From an uncultured Bacteroidales bacterium (GTDB taxonomy: Bacteria > Bacteroidota > Bacteroidia > Bacteroidales > Bacteroidaceae), in assembly GCA_902801485.1 (NCBI GenBank), contig CADCIP010000017.1, positions 1-61,938 on the forward strand: a stretch of 61,938 nt of DNA. The letters run 5' to 3'. The position numbers and the translations under genes are program-made. Positions 51,821-61,938 of this stretch are shown piece by piece. The notes under the pieces were generated by a model. That model did not search any database, was not told the origin of the DNA, and saw only the letters and a program-made list of their open reading frames with translations. How positions within the stretch are numbered: position 1 is the first letter of the stretch; each line of letters starts with the position of its first letter.

Positions 51821-52741
51821 ATGAAGTCAAAGCTGTTTCCTTTATTTTTGCTATTATTGTTCCTGAATTCCAGCATTCTTGCACAGAGAACAAACCAAGC
51901 CTATTGGTCGTACATTGACCAATACAAGGGTCTTGCTATAGAACAAATGCAAAAATACCATATACCAGCCAGTATTACTCTGGCACAGGGGCTTCTGGAA
52001 AGTGGAGCAGGACGCAGTACTTTGGCAACAAAGGCTAACAACCACTTTGGCATTAAGGTAAGTGGAAACTGGACAGGGCCGTACGTCTTGAGGAATGACG
52101 ATGCACCAAACGAGAAGTTCCGCAAATACAGAAATGCAAGAGAAAGCTACGAAGACCATTCCAAGTTTCTGAAAGGAAGACGTTACCAAGGCCTTTTCCA
52201 ACTGAAGATTACAGATTATAAAGGATGGGCAAAAGGACTCAAGGCTGCAGGATATGCCACCTCACCTATATACGCAGAGTCCCTGATTAGAATTATCGAG
52301 ATGTATAACCTCTATCTGTTTGATAACGGAAAGTTCAAACAGGAAAAGAAAGTGGTAGCACCCGCCAATAACGAAAAAAAGGACTTTTTCCAAACCCACA
52401 CCATATACTCACACAACAAAAACTATTTTATTATTGTGGAAATTGGCGACAATATGGCAACCATAAGCAAAGAAACAGGTCTCAGCCTGAAGAAACTCTA
52501 TCAGTACAACGATCTTCCATTGGACTATGCACCCACACAAGGCGATCTTATTTACTTAAAGAAAAAGCAAAAATGTGCTAGCAAGCAGTTCAGGAAAAAT
52601 CCCATCCATATTGTAGAGCAAAACCAAAGCCTGTTCGACATTGCACAACTTTATGGCATACGCCTGAAGTACCTGTATAAACTAAACCAATTTGACCCTT
52701 CGCACGAGATTAAGCCAGGCGACATTCTTAGAATCAGATAA
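51821..52741 (+). CDS. Glucosaminidase with C-terminal LysM domains
   Basis: About 306 residues with a signal peptide (MKSKLFPLFLLLLFLNSSILAQ). The glucosaminidase domain (FlgJ/Acm type) spans about residues 30-165: IPASITLAQGLLESGAGRSTLATKANNHFGIK contains the catalytic Glu (LLESGAG), and YATSPIYAESLIRIIE closes it. Two LysM-like domains follow (FIIVEIGDNMATISKETGLSLKKLYQYN; HIVEQNQSLFDIAQLYGIRLKYLYKLN) for peptidoglycan binding. Cuts between N-acetylglucosamine and N-acetylmuramic acid, for growth or division. Single gene, possibly co-transcribed with the ABC-F gene 18 bp later. Confidence 0.92.
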   Translation: MKSKLFPLFLLLLFLNSSILAQRTNQAYWSYIDQYKGLAIEQMQKYHIPASITLAQGLLESGAGRSTLATKANNHFGIKVSGNWTGPYVLRNDDAPNEKFRKYRNARESYEDHSKFLKGRRYQGLFQLKITDYKGWAKGLKAAGYATSPIYAESLIRIIEMYNLYLFDNGKFKQEKKVVAPANNEKKDFFQTHTIYSHNKNYFIIVEIGDNMATISKETGLSLKKLYQYNDLPLDYAPTQGDLIYLKKKQKCASKQFRKNPIHIVEQNQSLFDIAQLYGIRLKYLYKLNQFDPSHEIKPGDILRIR

Positions 52742-54376
<1,635 letters not shown>

Positions 54377-54391
54377 CTGACAAAGTAGCAA

Positions 54392-54408
54392 TTGGCACAC
54401 TTTTTGTA
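54392..54408 (+). promoter_or_regulatory. Possible sigma-54-type promoter before grpE
   Basis: TTGGCAC-N5-TTGTA, with GG at 54394-54395 and GT at 54406-54407, exactly 10 bases between as in the GG-N10-GC sigma-54 consensus; the last base is T for C. It is 33 nt before the grpE ATG. No good TAnnTTTG is seen in this spacer. Inference only. Confidence 0.4.
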
Positions 54409-54440
54409 AAACATTTGTCAGAACAAATATATACAAGAAA

Positions 54441-55022
54441 ATGAGCGAAGAATTGAAGAACAAAGAACAAAAAGAGCAGCAAGAGCCTCAGGAGACTACT
54501 GCCAATGCTCAGACTGAAACAGATACAGAAAAAGAGGTTGGTCAGGAAACAGAGAAAGAACTTTCTGTGGAGGAGCAGTTAGAGGCTTCCAAAAAGGAGA
54601 TTGAAGAACTGAATGATAAACTTCTTCGTAAGATTGCCGAGTTTGACAATTACCGCAAGCGTACCCTCAAGGAAAAGACTGAGCTTATCCTGAATGGCGG
54701 AGAGAAAACCATTGTGGCTATCCTTCCCGTAATAGATGATATGGAACGCGCACTCAAGAACATGCAGAATGCTGATAATGTGACTGCCGTACTTGAGGGC
54801 GTAGAACTTATCTACAAGAAGTTTATGGATATCCTCAGCAAGCAAGGCGTTAGCGTTATTGAAACAAAAGATGCAGACTTTGACGTAGATATCCATGAAG
54901 CCATTGCCCAATTGCCTGCTCCCACAGAAGAACTGAAGGGAAAAGTGATGGATTGCACTCTTACCGGTTACAAGTTGAACGATAAGGTTATCCGCCACGC
55001 TCAGGTTGTGGTGGGCTTATGA
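54441..55022 (+). CDS. grpE: GrpE nucleotide exchange factor
   Basis: A 193-residue cochaperone that releases ADP from DnaK. A disordered Glu/Gln/Thr-rich N-terminus (residues 1-50) is followed by a long coiled coil (EQLEASKKEIEELNDKLLRKIAEFDNYRKRTLKEKTEL) and the small beta domain (GVSVIETKDADFDVDIHEAIAQLPAP... VMDCTLTGYKLNDKVIRHAQVVV). dnaJ follows after 211 bp, as expected for a grpE-dnaJ heat-shock unit. Confidence 0.95.
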   Translation: MSEELKNKEQKEQQEPQETTANAQTETDTEKEVGQETEKELSVEEQLEASKKEIEELNDKLLRKIAEFDNYRKRTLKEKTELILNGGEKTIVAILPVIDDMERALKNMQNADNVTAVLEGVELIYKKFMDILSKQGVSVIETKDADFDVDIHEAIAQLPAPTEELKGKVMDCTLTGYKLNDKVIRHAQVVVGL

Positions 55023-55233
55023 ATGAATAAATTAAAGTTTCGGAAGTAAAATTGGAAGTAAAATTGGAAGTTAACTCACTACGCTCGTGGAAGTTATAAA
55101 AGGACAATACCATATAGCAGACAGCATACTAAACTATCGTCCAGCCAGCTGCTGGCTTAACTCCCTGCGCGTAGCGCATAACTCCCTATTTAACTTCATC
55201 TTATAACTCCAGAAACTTATATGAATTAACATT
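55023..55233. repeat. Repeat-rich spacer between grpE and dnaJ
   Basis: GGAAGTAAAATT is tandemly repeated (55042-55065), followed by GGAAGTTAACTC, and near the far end TTAACTTCATCTTATAACTCC, an imperfect inverted copy about 120 bp away. Between them lie AGCCAGCTGCTGGCT (a near-perfect palindrome, about 55143-55157) and TGCGC-GTA-GCGCA (a 5-bp hairpin, about 55167-55179). No promoter or gene is evident; it may be a mosaic mobile palindromic element. Confidence 0.5.
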
Positions 55234-57273
55234 ATGGCAGAAAAAAGAGATTATTACGAGGTCCTTGGCGTAGCAAAGAACGCCTCTGACGCAGAAATAA
55301 AAGCAGCCTACAAGAAGATGGCCATCAAATATCACCCAGATCGCAATCCGGGTAATAAAGAGGCCGAAGAAAAGTTCAAGGAGGCTGCCGAAGCATACGA
55401 TGTGCTGCGCGACCCACAGAAACGCCAGCAGTACGACCAGTTCGGATTTGCCGGAATGGGCGGACAAGGTGGTTTCGGTGGAGCCAGCATGAATATGGAT
55501 GATATATTCTCTATGTTCGGAGACATCTTTGGAGGCCATGGCGGATTCGGAGGCTTTGAGGGCTTTAGCGGATTCGGAGGCTTTGGCGGAGGTAGTGCCG
55601 GTCATAAGACCTACAAGGGAGCCGACCTTCGTCTGAAAGTTCGTCTTACACTCGAAGAAGTGGCCACCGGCGTTACCAAGAAGTTTAAAGTTCGTAAGCA
55701 TGTTACCTGTACGGCATGTAATGGTACTGGAAGTGCTGACGGTAAGAAAGACACCTGTTCCCAGTGCAAGGGTTCCGGAAGCGTTTACAAAACAATCAAT
55801 TCTATGTTTGGTCGCATGCAGACACAAACAGTTTGCCCGTCATGTAACGGAACTGGTAGTGTTATAAAGAACAAATGCCCCAAATGTAACGGCGAAGGTG
55901 TAGTAAATGGCGAAGAAATCATCGAGGTTGCTATTCCTGCAGGTGTTGAAGACGGAATGGTTGTAACGGCAAGCGGAAAAGGACATGCAGGAAAGCAAAA
56001 CGGAGTACCAGGGGATATTCAGGTCTTCATCGAGGTTGAACCGCACAAGGAACTTCAGCGAAATGGACAAAATCTTGAATACAACCTCCTGTTGGATGTT
56101 CCAACAGCTGTTCTTGGCGGCTCTGCAGAAGTACCTACTATCGACGGGAAAGTTAAGATAAAGATTGAGCCGGGAACACAGCCAGGAAAAGTGATGCGCT
56201 TGCGTGGCAAAGGTCTTCCTGCCGTTTCAGGTTACACCAAGCAACAGCAGAATATCGGTAAGGTACAGAACAACGGTTTCGAACTGACTATCAATGGCGA
56301 CATTCTGCGCGGTAAGGACTATGTACTGAGTGCTAACTTCACACTGGGTCACAACAAGATGACCGTCAAGGAACTGAATGCTACAGACTCTAAATTGTAC
56401 AACTATTCAAGCCGCTTCTACTCATCGGGTAAAGACGACTATCTGTTAGAGGTCGGCAAGGAGGTCGGTCTGTTCTATGGTTATGTCTATGACGGCCTTT
56501 ACACCATTGACGACTTCGAAGAAAGTGGATATGCTCAGAAGTCTAAATGGGAGTTGAAAGAGGGTGTACCCCAGATGACGACAGACGTATTGGCTGCATC
56601 AAATTCAGGCGATCCCAATATGCCTGGAAAGATGAAGTTCAAAGATTTGGACGGTGATGGCAAGATTACATTGAAGGACCGCGAGGTTATTGGTAACACG
56701 AACCCGACCCTCCAGGGCGGTTTCGGTTTGAATGGCACTTGGAAGGATTTTGACTTTACTGCCAACTTCACCTATATGCTGAACTTTGATGTGTACAATG
56801 CAACAGCGTACGCCCTGTCATCAAGTTCTGGTAACAAGTCTACTTATACTAATGTATACAGCAAGTTCTCTCGTGATAACCGTTGGGTTTACACCACCAA
56901 CACCGGCCGCCACGAGGATTACTGGACTGAGCCATTCACCATTGACGAGTATTTGGCTGAAAACACAGGCAAGAGCCTATGGAACCCCGCTGATGTCGTA
57001 ACTAACACTATCAACTCTTACTTTATTGAGGATGGCTCATTCTTGCGCTGTACTGATGTCACTATTGGATACACCATCCCCAAGAAATGGACTGAAAAGT
57101 GGGGACTCTCCAAACTCCGTGCTTATGTCAGTGCTAGCAACCTATTCATTATTACCGGATATTCAGGCTATGATCCTGAGATTGACGTACAGACCGGTCT
57201 GACTCCCTCTATGGACTACAACCGCTATCCACGTAATCGTGCATTCTCATTTGGTGTAAACCTGACTTTCTAA
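55234..57273 (+). CDS. dnaJ: In-frame fusion of DnaJ (5') to SusC C-terminal part (3')
   Basis: A 679-codon open frame. Residues 1-331 are DnaJ: J-domain with HPD (34-36), Gly/Phe-rich region, four CxxCxGxG zinc motifs ([32 protein letters not shown]) and most of the C-terminal domains (up to LRGKGLPAV). From about residue 332 ([24 protein letters not shown]) it reads as the C-terminal third of a SusC/RagA TonB-dependent outer-membrane receptor and ends in the expected beta-signal (FSFGVNLTF). The last 50-60 residues of DnaJ and the SusC signal peptide, plug and most of the barrel are missing. The junction (about 56224-56236) is at a GGTTAC that both partners plausibly shared. Either a deletion or a mis-join. 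Confidence 0.85.
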   Translation: MAEKRDYYEVLGVAKNASDAEIKAAYKKMAIKYHPDRNPGNKEAEEKFKEAAEAYDVLRDPQKRQQYDQFGFAGMGGQGGFGGASMNMDDIFSMFGDIFGGHGGFGGFEGFSGFGGFGGGSAGHKTYKGADLRLKVRLTLEEVATGVTKKFKVRKHVTCTACNGTGSADGKKDTCSQCKGSGSVYKTINSMFGRMQTQTVCPSCNGTGSVIKNKCPKCNGEGVVNGEEIIEVAIPAGVEDGMVVTASGKGHAGKQNGVPGDIQVFIEVEPHKELQRNGQNLEYNLLLDVPTAVLGGSAEVPTIDGKVKIKIEPGTQPGKVMRLRGKGLPAVSGYTKQQQNIGKVQNNGFELTINGDILRGKDYVLSANFTLGHNKMTVKELNATDSKLYNYSSRFYSSGKDDYLLEVGKEVGLFYGYVYDGLYTIDDFEESGYAQKSKWELKEGVPQMTTDVLAASNSGDPNMPGKMKFKDLDGDGKITLKDREVIGNTNPTLQGGFGLNGTWKDFDFTANFTYMLNFDVYNATAYALSSSSGNKSTYTNVYSKFSRDNRWVYTTNTGRHEDYWTEPFTIDEYLAENTGKSLWNPADVVTNTINSYFIEDGSFLRCTDVTIGYTIPKKWTEKWGLSKLRAYVSASNLFIITGYSGYDPEIDVQTGLTPSMDYNRYPRNRAFSFGVNLTF

Positions 57274-57302
57274 AAACAACAAATAAGTAAACTCAAAATA
57301 AT

Positions 57303-59424
57303 ATGAAACTAAAAAATATTATCATCGGTGGACTTGGTCTGTTGGCGTTCAGTTCTTGTAACGACTATCTGGAAGTGGATGCTCCCTCCAAGTTTTCCCC
57401 GGAGGACATATATAGCTCCGTAAAGGATGCCGGCATGGCCCTAAATGGTGTCTACGCAGAGATTATGTCAAGCAACTGCTTCGGACAAGCTTATACATAT
57501 AGCCTCATCCTGAACAGCGACGTTGACTTTGTCACCAACAGCAGCGAAAATGATGAGACCAATACGCCTAAGCGTTACGACCAGACCGCTGCCAGTTCAA
57601 CGGCCAATGGCGTGTGGAATGCCACATACTCTGCAATTGAAACGGCAAACGCCTTCATCTACTTTTTAGAAAACAGCAACATTTATAAAGAGAATAACGA
57701 CGATTATGCATCATTGCAGCAGTATATGGGCGAAGCCAAAGTCATGCGCGCTATGCTCTATTATGAGTTGATGTGCTATTGGGGTGATGTACCTTTCACC
57801 ATGCAGCCCACACGTGTCACCAACAATTTCTACCCAGAAATCGTTTCGCGTGATGTTATTGCCAAAACCATTATGGAAGACCTCATTGCTGTAGCTCCTA
57901 ACATGAAGCCAACCTCACAGTTGTCTGAAGGCATTGAGCGCATTTCCCAAGAAGCATGCTGGGCTATGATCGCTCGCATTGGCTTGCAGGCTGCCGGCTA
58001 TTCTCTGCGTCACAATGCAGACGATGCCACTAGCTATGGCTATATGGGCAAACCCTCTGCTACAGAGGAGACATGGTTCCTAACTCAGGCCCGTGACTAC
58101 GCCAAGAAAGTAATTGATTCTGGTACACATTCCCTGAACAACTCCTATCAGGATGTTTTCTTGAATGAGTGTAACTTCAAAGTAATCAACGATGACGACC
58201 CCATCTTCGAGATTCCTTTCACAAAAGAGGTTTCAGGTTATATCGGCTATCGTCAGGGGCCAAAGTTCGAGTCAAGCGGTGGTGCCACAAACTTCCAGTG
58301 GGGTGAGTGCGGTGGCAACCAGCAGATTAACAATTTGTTCCGCTTCAGTTACAAGGAAGGAGACACACGCCGCGATGCGACTATCGGCTGGTGGTACTAC
58401 ACCTTTGATGGTATGCCTAAGATTAACACCAACATCACTGTATACAATAACAAGTGGTCGAAACTGTTCAATACTACCAGTGCTTTCACCAGCATTACTA
58501 CAGACTACTGTTGACACAGAGGCTATTGCTGCCGTACAACAGGTACGCAACCGTGCATATAAAGGCTCTACTATTAGTGCTCCCGCAGTGACGGGTGGTG
58601 ACGCAGATGCCTTCCTGAAGGAAATTCTGGACGAACGCAAGTGGGAGTTCGCGGGTGAAAACAGCCGTTGGAAGGACTTGGTACGTAACAACATGCTGGC
58701 TCAGGAACTCTACTACACCTTCCTTCGCAACTACGCCGTTGCAGCTGAGATGGGAGGACAGGGCGATGCCGTTGTCAACGACATGGTGACCTATCACGAC
58801 AACATTGACTATTTTGGTGGGACATTGGGTGAAACCTATACCCAAGAGGAGATTGACGCAGCCATTCCAGGCGACAATGCCTTTGGCAAATCTGCTGGTG
58901 CTGCCAAGGATCAACTTGTTCCTGCTTACATCTACTGGGTATATATGAAGAACCCACGGAAGAACAGTTATTTTGCTAACCATGATTTAAATGTGCTCTA
59001 TCTGTTCAATGCCTATGCTGCCAACCAAAAGTTCAAAACCGAGTACAACACAGCAGAAAAGTTCTTCAAGTACATCAAACAGAAATACCCCAATTCTCCT
59101 GTTGCAGCTTATGAGCCAGGAGGCGACCCAGAAGATCCTGCAGGAACTATAAAATATGAGATGAAGACTGCAGACTTTGCCACTAAATATTGGAAAGACG
59201 GTAATGATTATGCAGAGAACTCTGTACTCTACTCACTCTATGGCTTCATCAAGGCAGACCGCGACAACAAGACCACATTCCAGATGAACCGAAATGGTGT
59301 TTATACCACTTTTGACATCACAAGTGAACAGACTGATCTTCCTGTTGTACGTTATCTGATGCCTATTCCTCGTGAAGCCATCACACGTTCAGAAGGAAGG
59401 TTAAAGAATTATTATGGTTACTAA
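57303..59424 (+). pseudogene. SusD-type lipoprotein, frameshifted and partly deleted
   Basis: The first 400 codons (57303 to about 58490) are a SusD family glycan-binding lipoprotein: signal MKLKNIIIGGLGLLAFSSC with lipobox, then the SusD TPR start (EDIYSSVKDAGMALNGVYAEIMS) and EAKVMRAMLYYELMCYWGDVPF. They then run into a stop at 58512-58514. The rest continues in another frame from about 58495 (TVDTEAIAAVQQVRNRAYKG... FLKEILDERKWEFAGENSRWKDLVR) to 59424, also SusD-like. About 30-40 residues normally found at the junction (the MRYADVLLMYAEA region) are absent, so it is a deletion plus frameshift. Partner of the SusC portion just upstream. Confidence 0.75.
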
Positions 59425-59444
59425 TAACTATATTTAAAAAGGAT

Positions 59445-61684
59445 ATGAAAAAAGTATTATTATATGCCAGGTAATAGGACGCAACAGTATGCAGCTCTAT
59501 TGGTCACAAGTGAAAGGTGCAAAAGGTTACCAAATCAAAGCATCTTATGAACAGAGCATTGCAAACACCCCGGAGAACTGGGATGATGCCACTATGCTCG
59601 TACTTGATACTATAGTCTGGGGTGAAGAATAGGATCAAATGCTTTTGGAAGACCTGATATTCTCCAAGACCTATCGTTTTGCCATCCGCGCTCTCTCCGA
59701 GCGTGGCGAAGAGCATAACTCACAATGGTTCGGAACAGGAAATTTGCATCAATGGACTGACATGGTATACTATGACATGTTAGACAAATACAAAGTACCT
59801 TCCATCATTGCACAGAAAGCCAACATCACAAAAAACAGTTTCGATCTCTATCTGGACCGTAGTTATGCCAAGAGTGGTAACTATGAATACACTGCCGACG
59901 AGTTGGAAGAGATGAGTGAATACTTCCATGTTCTCACTGATGCCAGTGGAAACAAAGTATGGAAAGCAGACCGATTGGTTATTGAACCTGCTTCATCGAA
60001 CCCTGATGCAAAAGTACCGACTCAGTATCAATACCCAGGCATTAAACTTGAAGAAAGCATGTTCGGTTCTGACGGTGTGGCTATGGTTTCTATAGAAGGA
60101 CTCGACTCTAACTCTGTGTACAACATGTATACATACGATGAAAGCATCTTTGCTGAAAAGGCCAAGAAAAAGCTTTCCGTACAGCAATGTCTGAATTATG
60201 CTCAGCAGAATTTGGATGTCACCGTACGTACCAAGGGTGATCCCGGTGAGCCAATCGTCATTGATCCTGTTCCACAGGATACTATGATGTACACTGAGAG
60301 TGATGCACTGAAGTCGATTAGTTTACCGATTCCGGCCACTTCTATCCAGCCTAAGTTAGAGGAATTCATGAAGAGCAATGAGTATGCAGAAAACAAGGTG
60401 TTCTACCTTCGCGGTGGAGAAGCATACTTCCTACGCGCAGGTTTAGAGGTATACAAAGGCTTCAAACTGGCGACATTACCTGAAGACCTTGCAGAAGGCA
60501 AGGGCCGTGCAAAGGTATTCTTGTACTATCCACAGGTACTTGACATCAGCGGTGGCACATCGCCTTCACCCGCTTTCTTCATGCTGAGCCGCAACCCGAT
60601 TGGTTCAGAGAACCCCATGATTACCATTGACATTGACAAGATTGTATTGGAAGATCTTGACTTTACCATTGCGTATGCCCGAAACATCGGTGACGGCTCT
60701 AAAGTTGTTACAAATAGCTATTTCATGAATATGTATAGCAAGGGTATGGGGTCTACTGTAGAAGAAATATCTCTGAAGAACTGTTCGTTCCAGGGTATTG
60801 TGGGTGGTTTCTACCGCGTACAAGCCAATTACGGTGTCCGTATCAAGAACTTCATCATCGACAATGTTGACTTCTACAATGGAGGTTACTATTCTACTAG
60901 CGGACGTCGATATAACTGGTTCCACGCCAACCCTGAGGCAAACGTGAATATCAACATTTGGGAGAACTTCGTCATGAAGAATTGTACCATCTATGACAAC
61001 CCACTGGGTTATATGTTCAACCACAACAAGCAGCAGTCGATAGAGTGGCCCGCCAGCCTACATTACAACATTACGCTTGAGAACAACACGTTTATCAACC
61101 TGAATACTTGTAATGCTGGTAACAGTATGATATTCAACACTCGTTGGATACCTGGCGGTTCCACCTTTACTATCAAGCGCAACCTCTTTGTCCTGACACG
61201 CAACGACAATGATACAGAGCGTGACATGGTACAGGCTGGTTGTGACATCCGCACAATCAATGGTTCAGGCACAGTAACACTTGACTTCGAGGATAACTAC
61301 TCGACCAACGACAACTTGACCAGTGGTCAGATATGGAGCAACACCGCATCTGCATTTGACTATACCCAGAAGAACACCTTTGGTTCTTTGGCAAAGAACT
61401 ATGATGTGACATGGGGTGATGCTGGTGCAGAGGGACTGACTGTGAAGGTGGCCGACATCTCGGCTAAGGACTTGATGGTTCAGCCGAATCCGCCTCACAA
61501 GTTTGACCCTGCCAACGTATCTCACTGGGATCACCAGTGTGATGGTATTGACGGTACCGTTACGAATGTGGACAAAGAAATCCGCAGCGATTATCAGCCA
61601 GGTATGGTTGACCTCCACTTCAAAAACTTCAACAATGTGCTTGTTGAGAAGCAAGTTGGTGCTCCCAAGTGGCGTAATCAGTAA
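59445..61684 (+). pseudogene. DUF4957/DUF5123-type surface protein, 5' deletion and amber stop
   Basis: ATG at 59445 gives only MKKVLLYAR before a stop, and the following coding (fibronectin-III-like VIGRNSMQLYWSQVKGAKGYQIKA...) is in a different frame, so the signal peptide and first part are missing. That frame then hits TAG at 59630-59632, in line with the long downstream reading frame (59639-61684). The 680-residue remainder has a second Fn3-like stretch, then a beta-helix-like region typical of the DUF4957/DUF5123 proteins that follow SusC/SusD in pectin-type loci (NCSFQGIVGGFYRVQANYGVRIKNF, ending GAPKWRNQ). Three lesions in three neighbouring genes argue for decay of the locus or assembly faults. 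Confidence 0.6.
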
Positions 61685-61727
61685 TCTCTATTAGCAAAAC
61701 ACAAATAATAGTAAATCCTATAAAGAG

Positions 61728-61759
61728 GGCGGACGGCACTCAGCTGTCCGCCTTTTTTT
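61728..61759 (+). terminator. Rho-independent terminator closing the Sus-like locus
   Basis: GGCGGAC (61728-61734) pairs with GTCCGCC (61746-61752) across an 11-nt loop, followed by seven T. It lies 43 bp after the DUF4957-type gene. Confidence 0.92.
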
Positions 61760-61920
61760 AAATCCTCATCAGTATCAGAATCGTTTTTCCTGACTCTGAT
61801 GGACGATATGACCATGAGGCATGAGCCATTTTACTAAAAACATGCAAATAAATCCCAAAATATTTGGTAGTTTCAGTTTTTTTGCGTAATTTGCGCTACG
61901 TAAAACATGAAGCGTAAAAT

Positions 61921-61938
61921 ATGAAGCAACTGAATAAT
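61921..61938 (+). CDS. Possible start of a further gene, cut by the window end
   Basis: ATG at 61921 opens MKQLNN and runs off the window. TTTTTTTGCGTAATTTGCG about 40 bp upstream could hold a -7 element (TAATTTG, one base short of consensus). Too little sequence to identify. Confidence 0.25.

Noticed and set aside
58192-58500. An independent gene starting at 58192 within susD
   Set aside because: The first 100 codons of that frame do not look like protein; only the part after about 58495 continues SusD.

Overview
The window is chromosomal DNA of a Bacteroidales bacterium, most likely a Prevotella-like member of the Prevotellaceae. The signs are: Bacteroidetes-type promoters (TAnnTTTG about 15-60 nt before many starts, usually without a Shine-Dalgarno sequence); a SusC/SusD locus; a eukaryote-type GT3 glycogen synthase paired with a DUF3417-type alpha-glucan phosphorylase; the order dnaN - exonuclease - coaBC - DUF4835 - recN; ABC-F, GrpE and DnaJ in a row; and secreted proteins ending in a Prevotella-like C-terminal tail. 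Species-level placement cannot be made by eye.

Layout. 1-408: leader and 5' part of an HU-type DNA-binding protein that breaks off early. 447-6738 (mostly minus strand): two ECF sigma/anti-sigma-type operons, one followed by a secreted protein and the other by a lipoprotein and an MGMT-family protein, with a membrane LytTR regulator and a small membrane protein between them. 6770-10478 (minus): an AGCS amino-acid/sodium symporter, a TrpB2-type tryptophan synthase beta chain and PanB. 10570-18663 (plus): AddA/AddB-type helicase-nuclease pair and a GH20 hexosaminidase, then tRNA-Arg(TCT) with its own terminator and a CotH/lamin-tail surface protein. 21832-27438 (minus): TolC/RND/MFP efflux operon, divergent from an AraC regulator. 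28860-35705: flavodiiron protein, then a glycogen operon (GT3 synthase, phosphorylase, LuxR-type regulator with a degenerate receiver). 35837-41787: RICIN-GH2 beta-galactosidase, ABM monooxygenase, SSS symporter, DUF3127 protein. 41929-50533: long housekeeping operon from dnaN to tilS. 50625-55233: zinc-ribbon protein, LysM glucosaminidase, an asymmetric ABC-F ATPase and grpE. 55234-61684: dnaJ fused in frame to the C-terminal third of a SusC, followed by a broken susD and a broken DUF4957/DUF5123-type gene, closed by a strong terminator.

The most unusual theme is repeat invasion. Short tandem heptamer (7-bp) arrays occur at eight or more places, both between genes and inside genes, where they are translated as heptad peptides (signal peptide of a lipoprotein, AddA, AddB, CotH protein, sigma-factor tail). 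A second family, GC-rich palindromes with a 6-7-bp stem, usually a 6-nt loop and a GGAGAGGGG-type tail, sits in frame inside a signal peptide, a sigma-factor linker, two anti-sigma-type proteins and AddB. Other notable items are an ABC-F protein with one apparently dead ATP site, a pseudo-receiver regulator in the glycogen operon, a pseudoprotease-TPR protein and a possible sigma-54 promoter before grpE. The HU, DnaJ/SusC, SusD and DUF4957 lesions all look like deletions and could be real decay or assembly artefacts; read-level checks would separate these.
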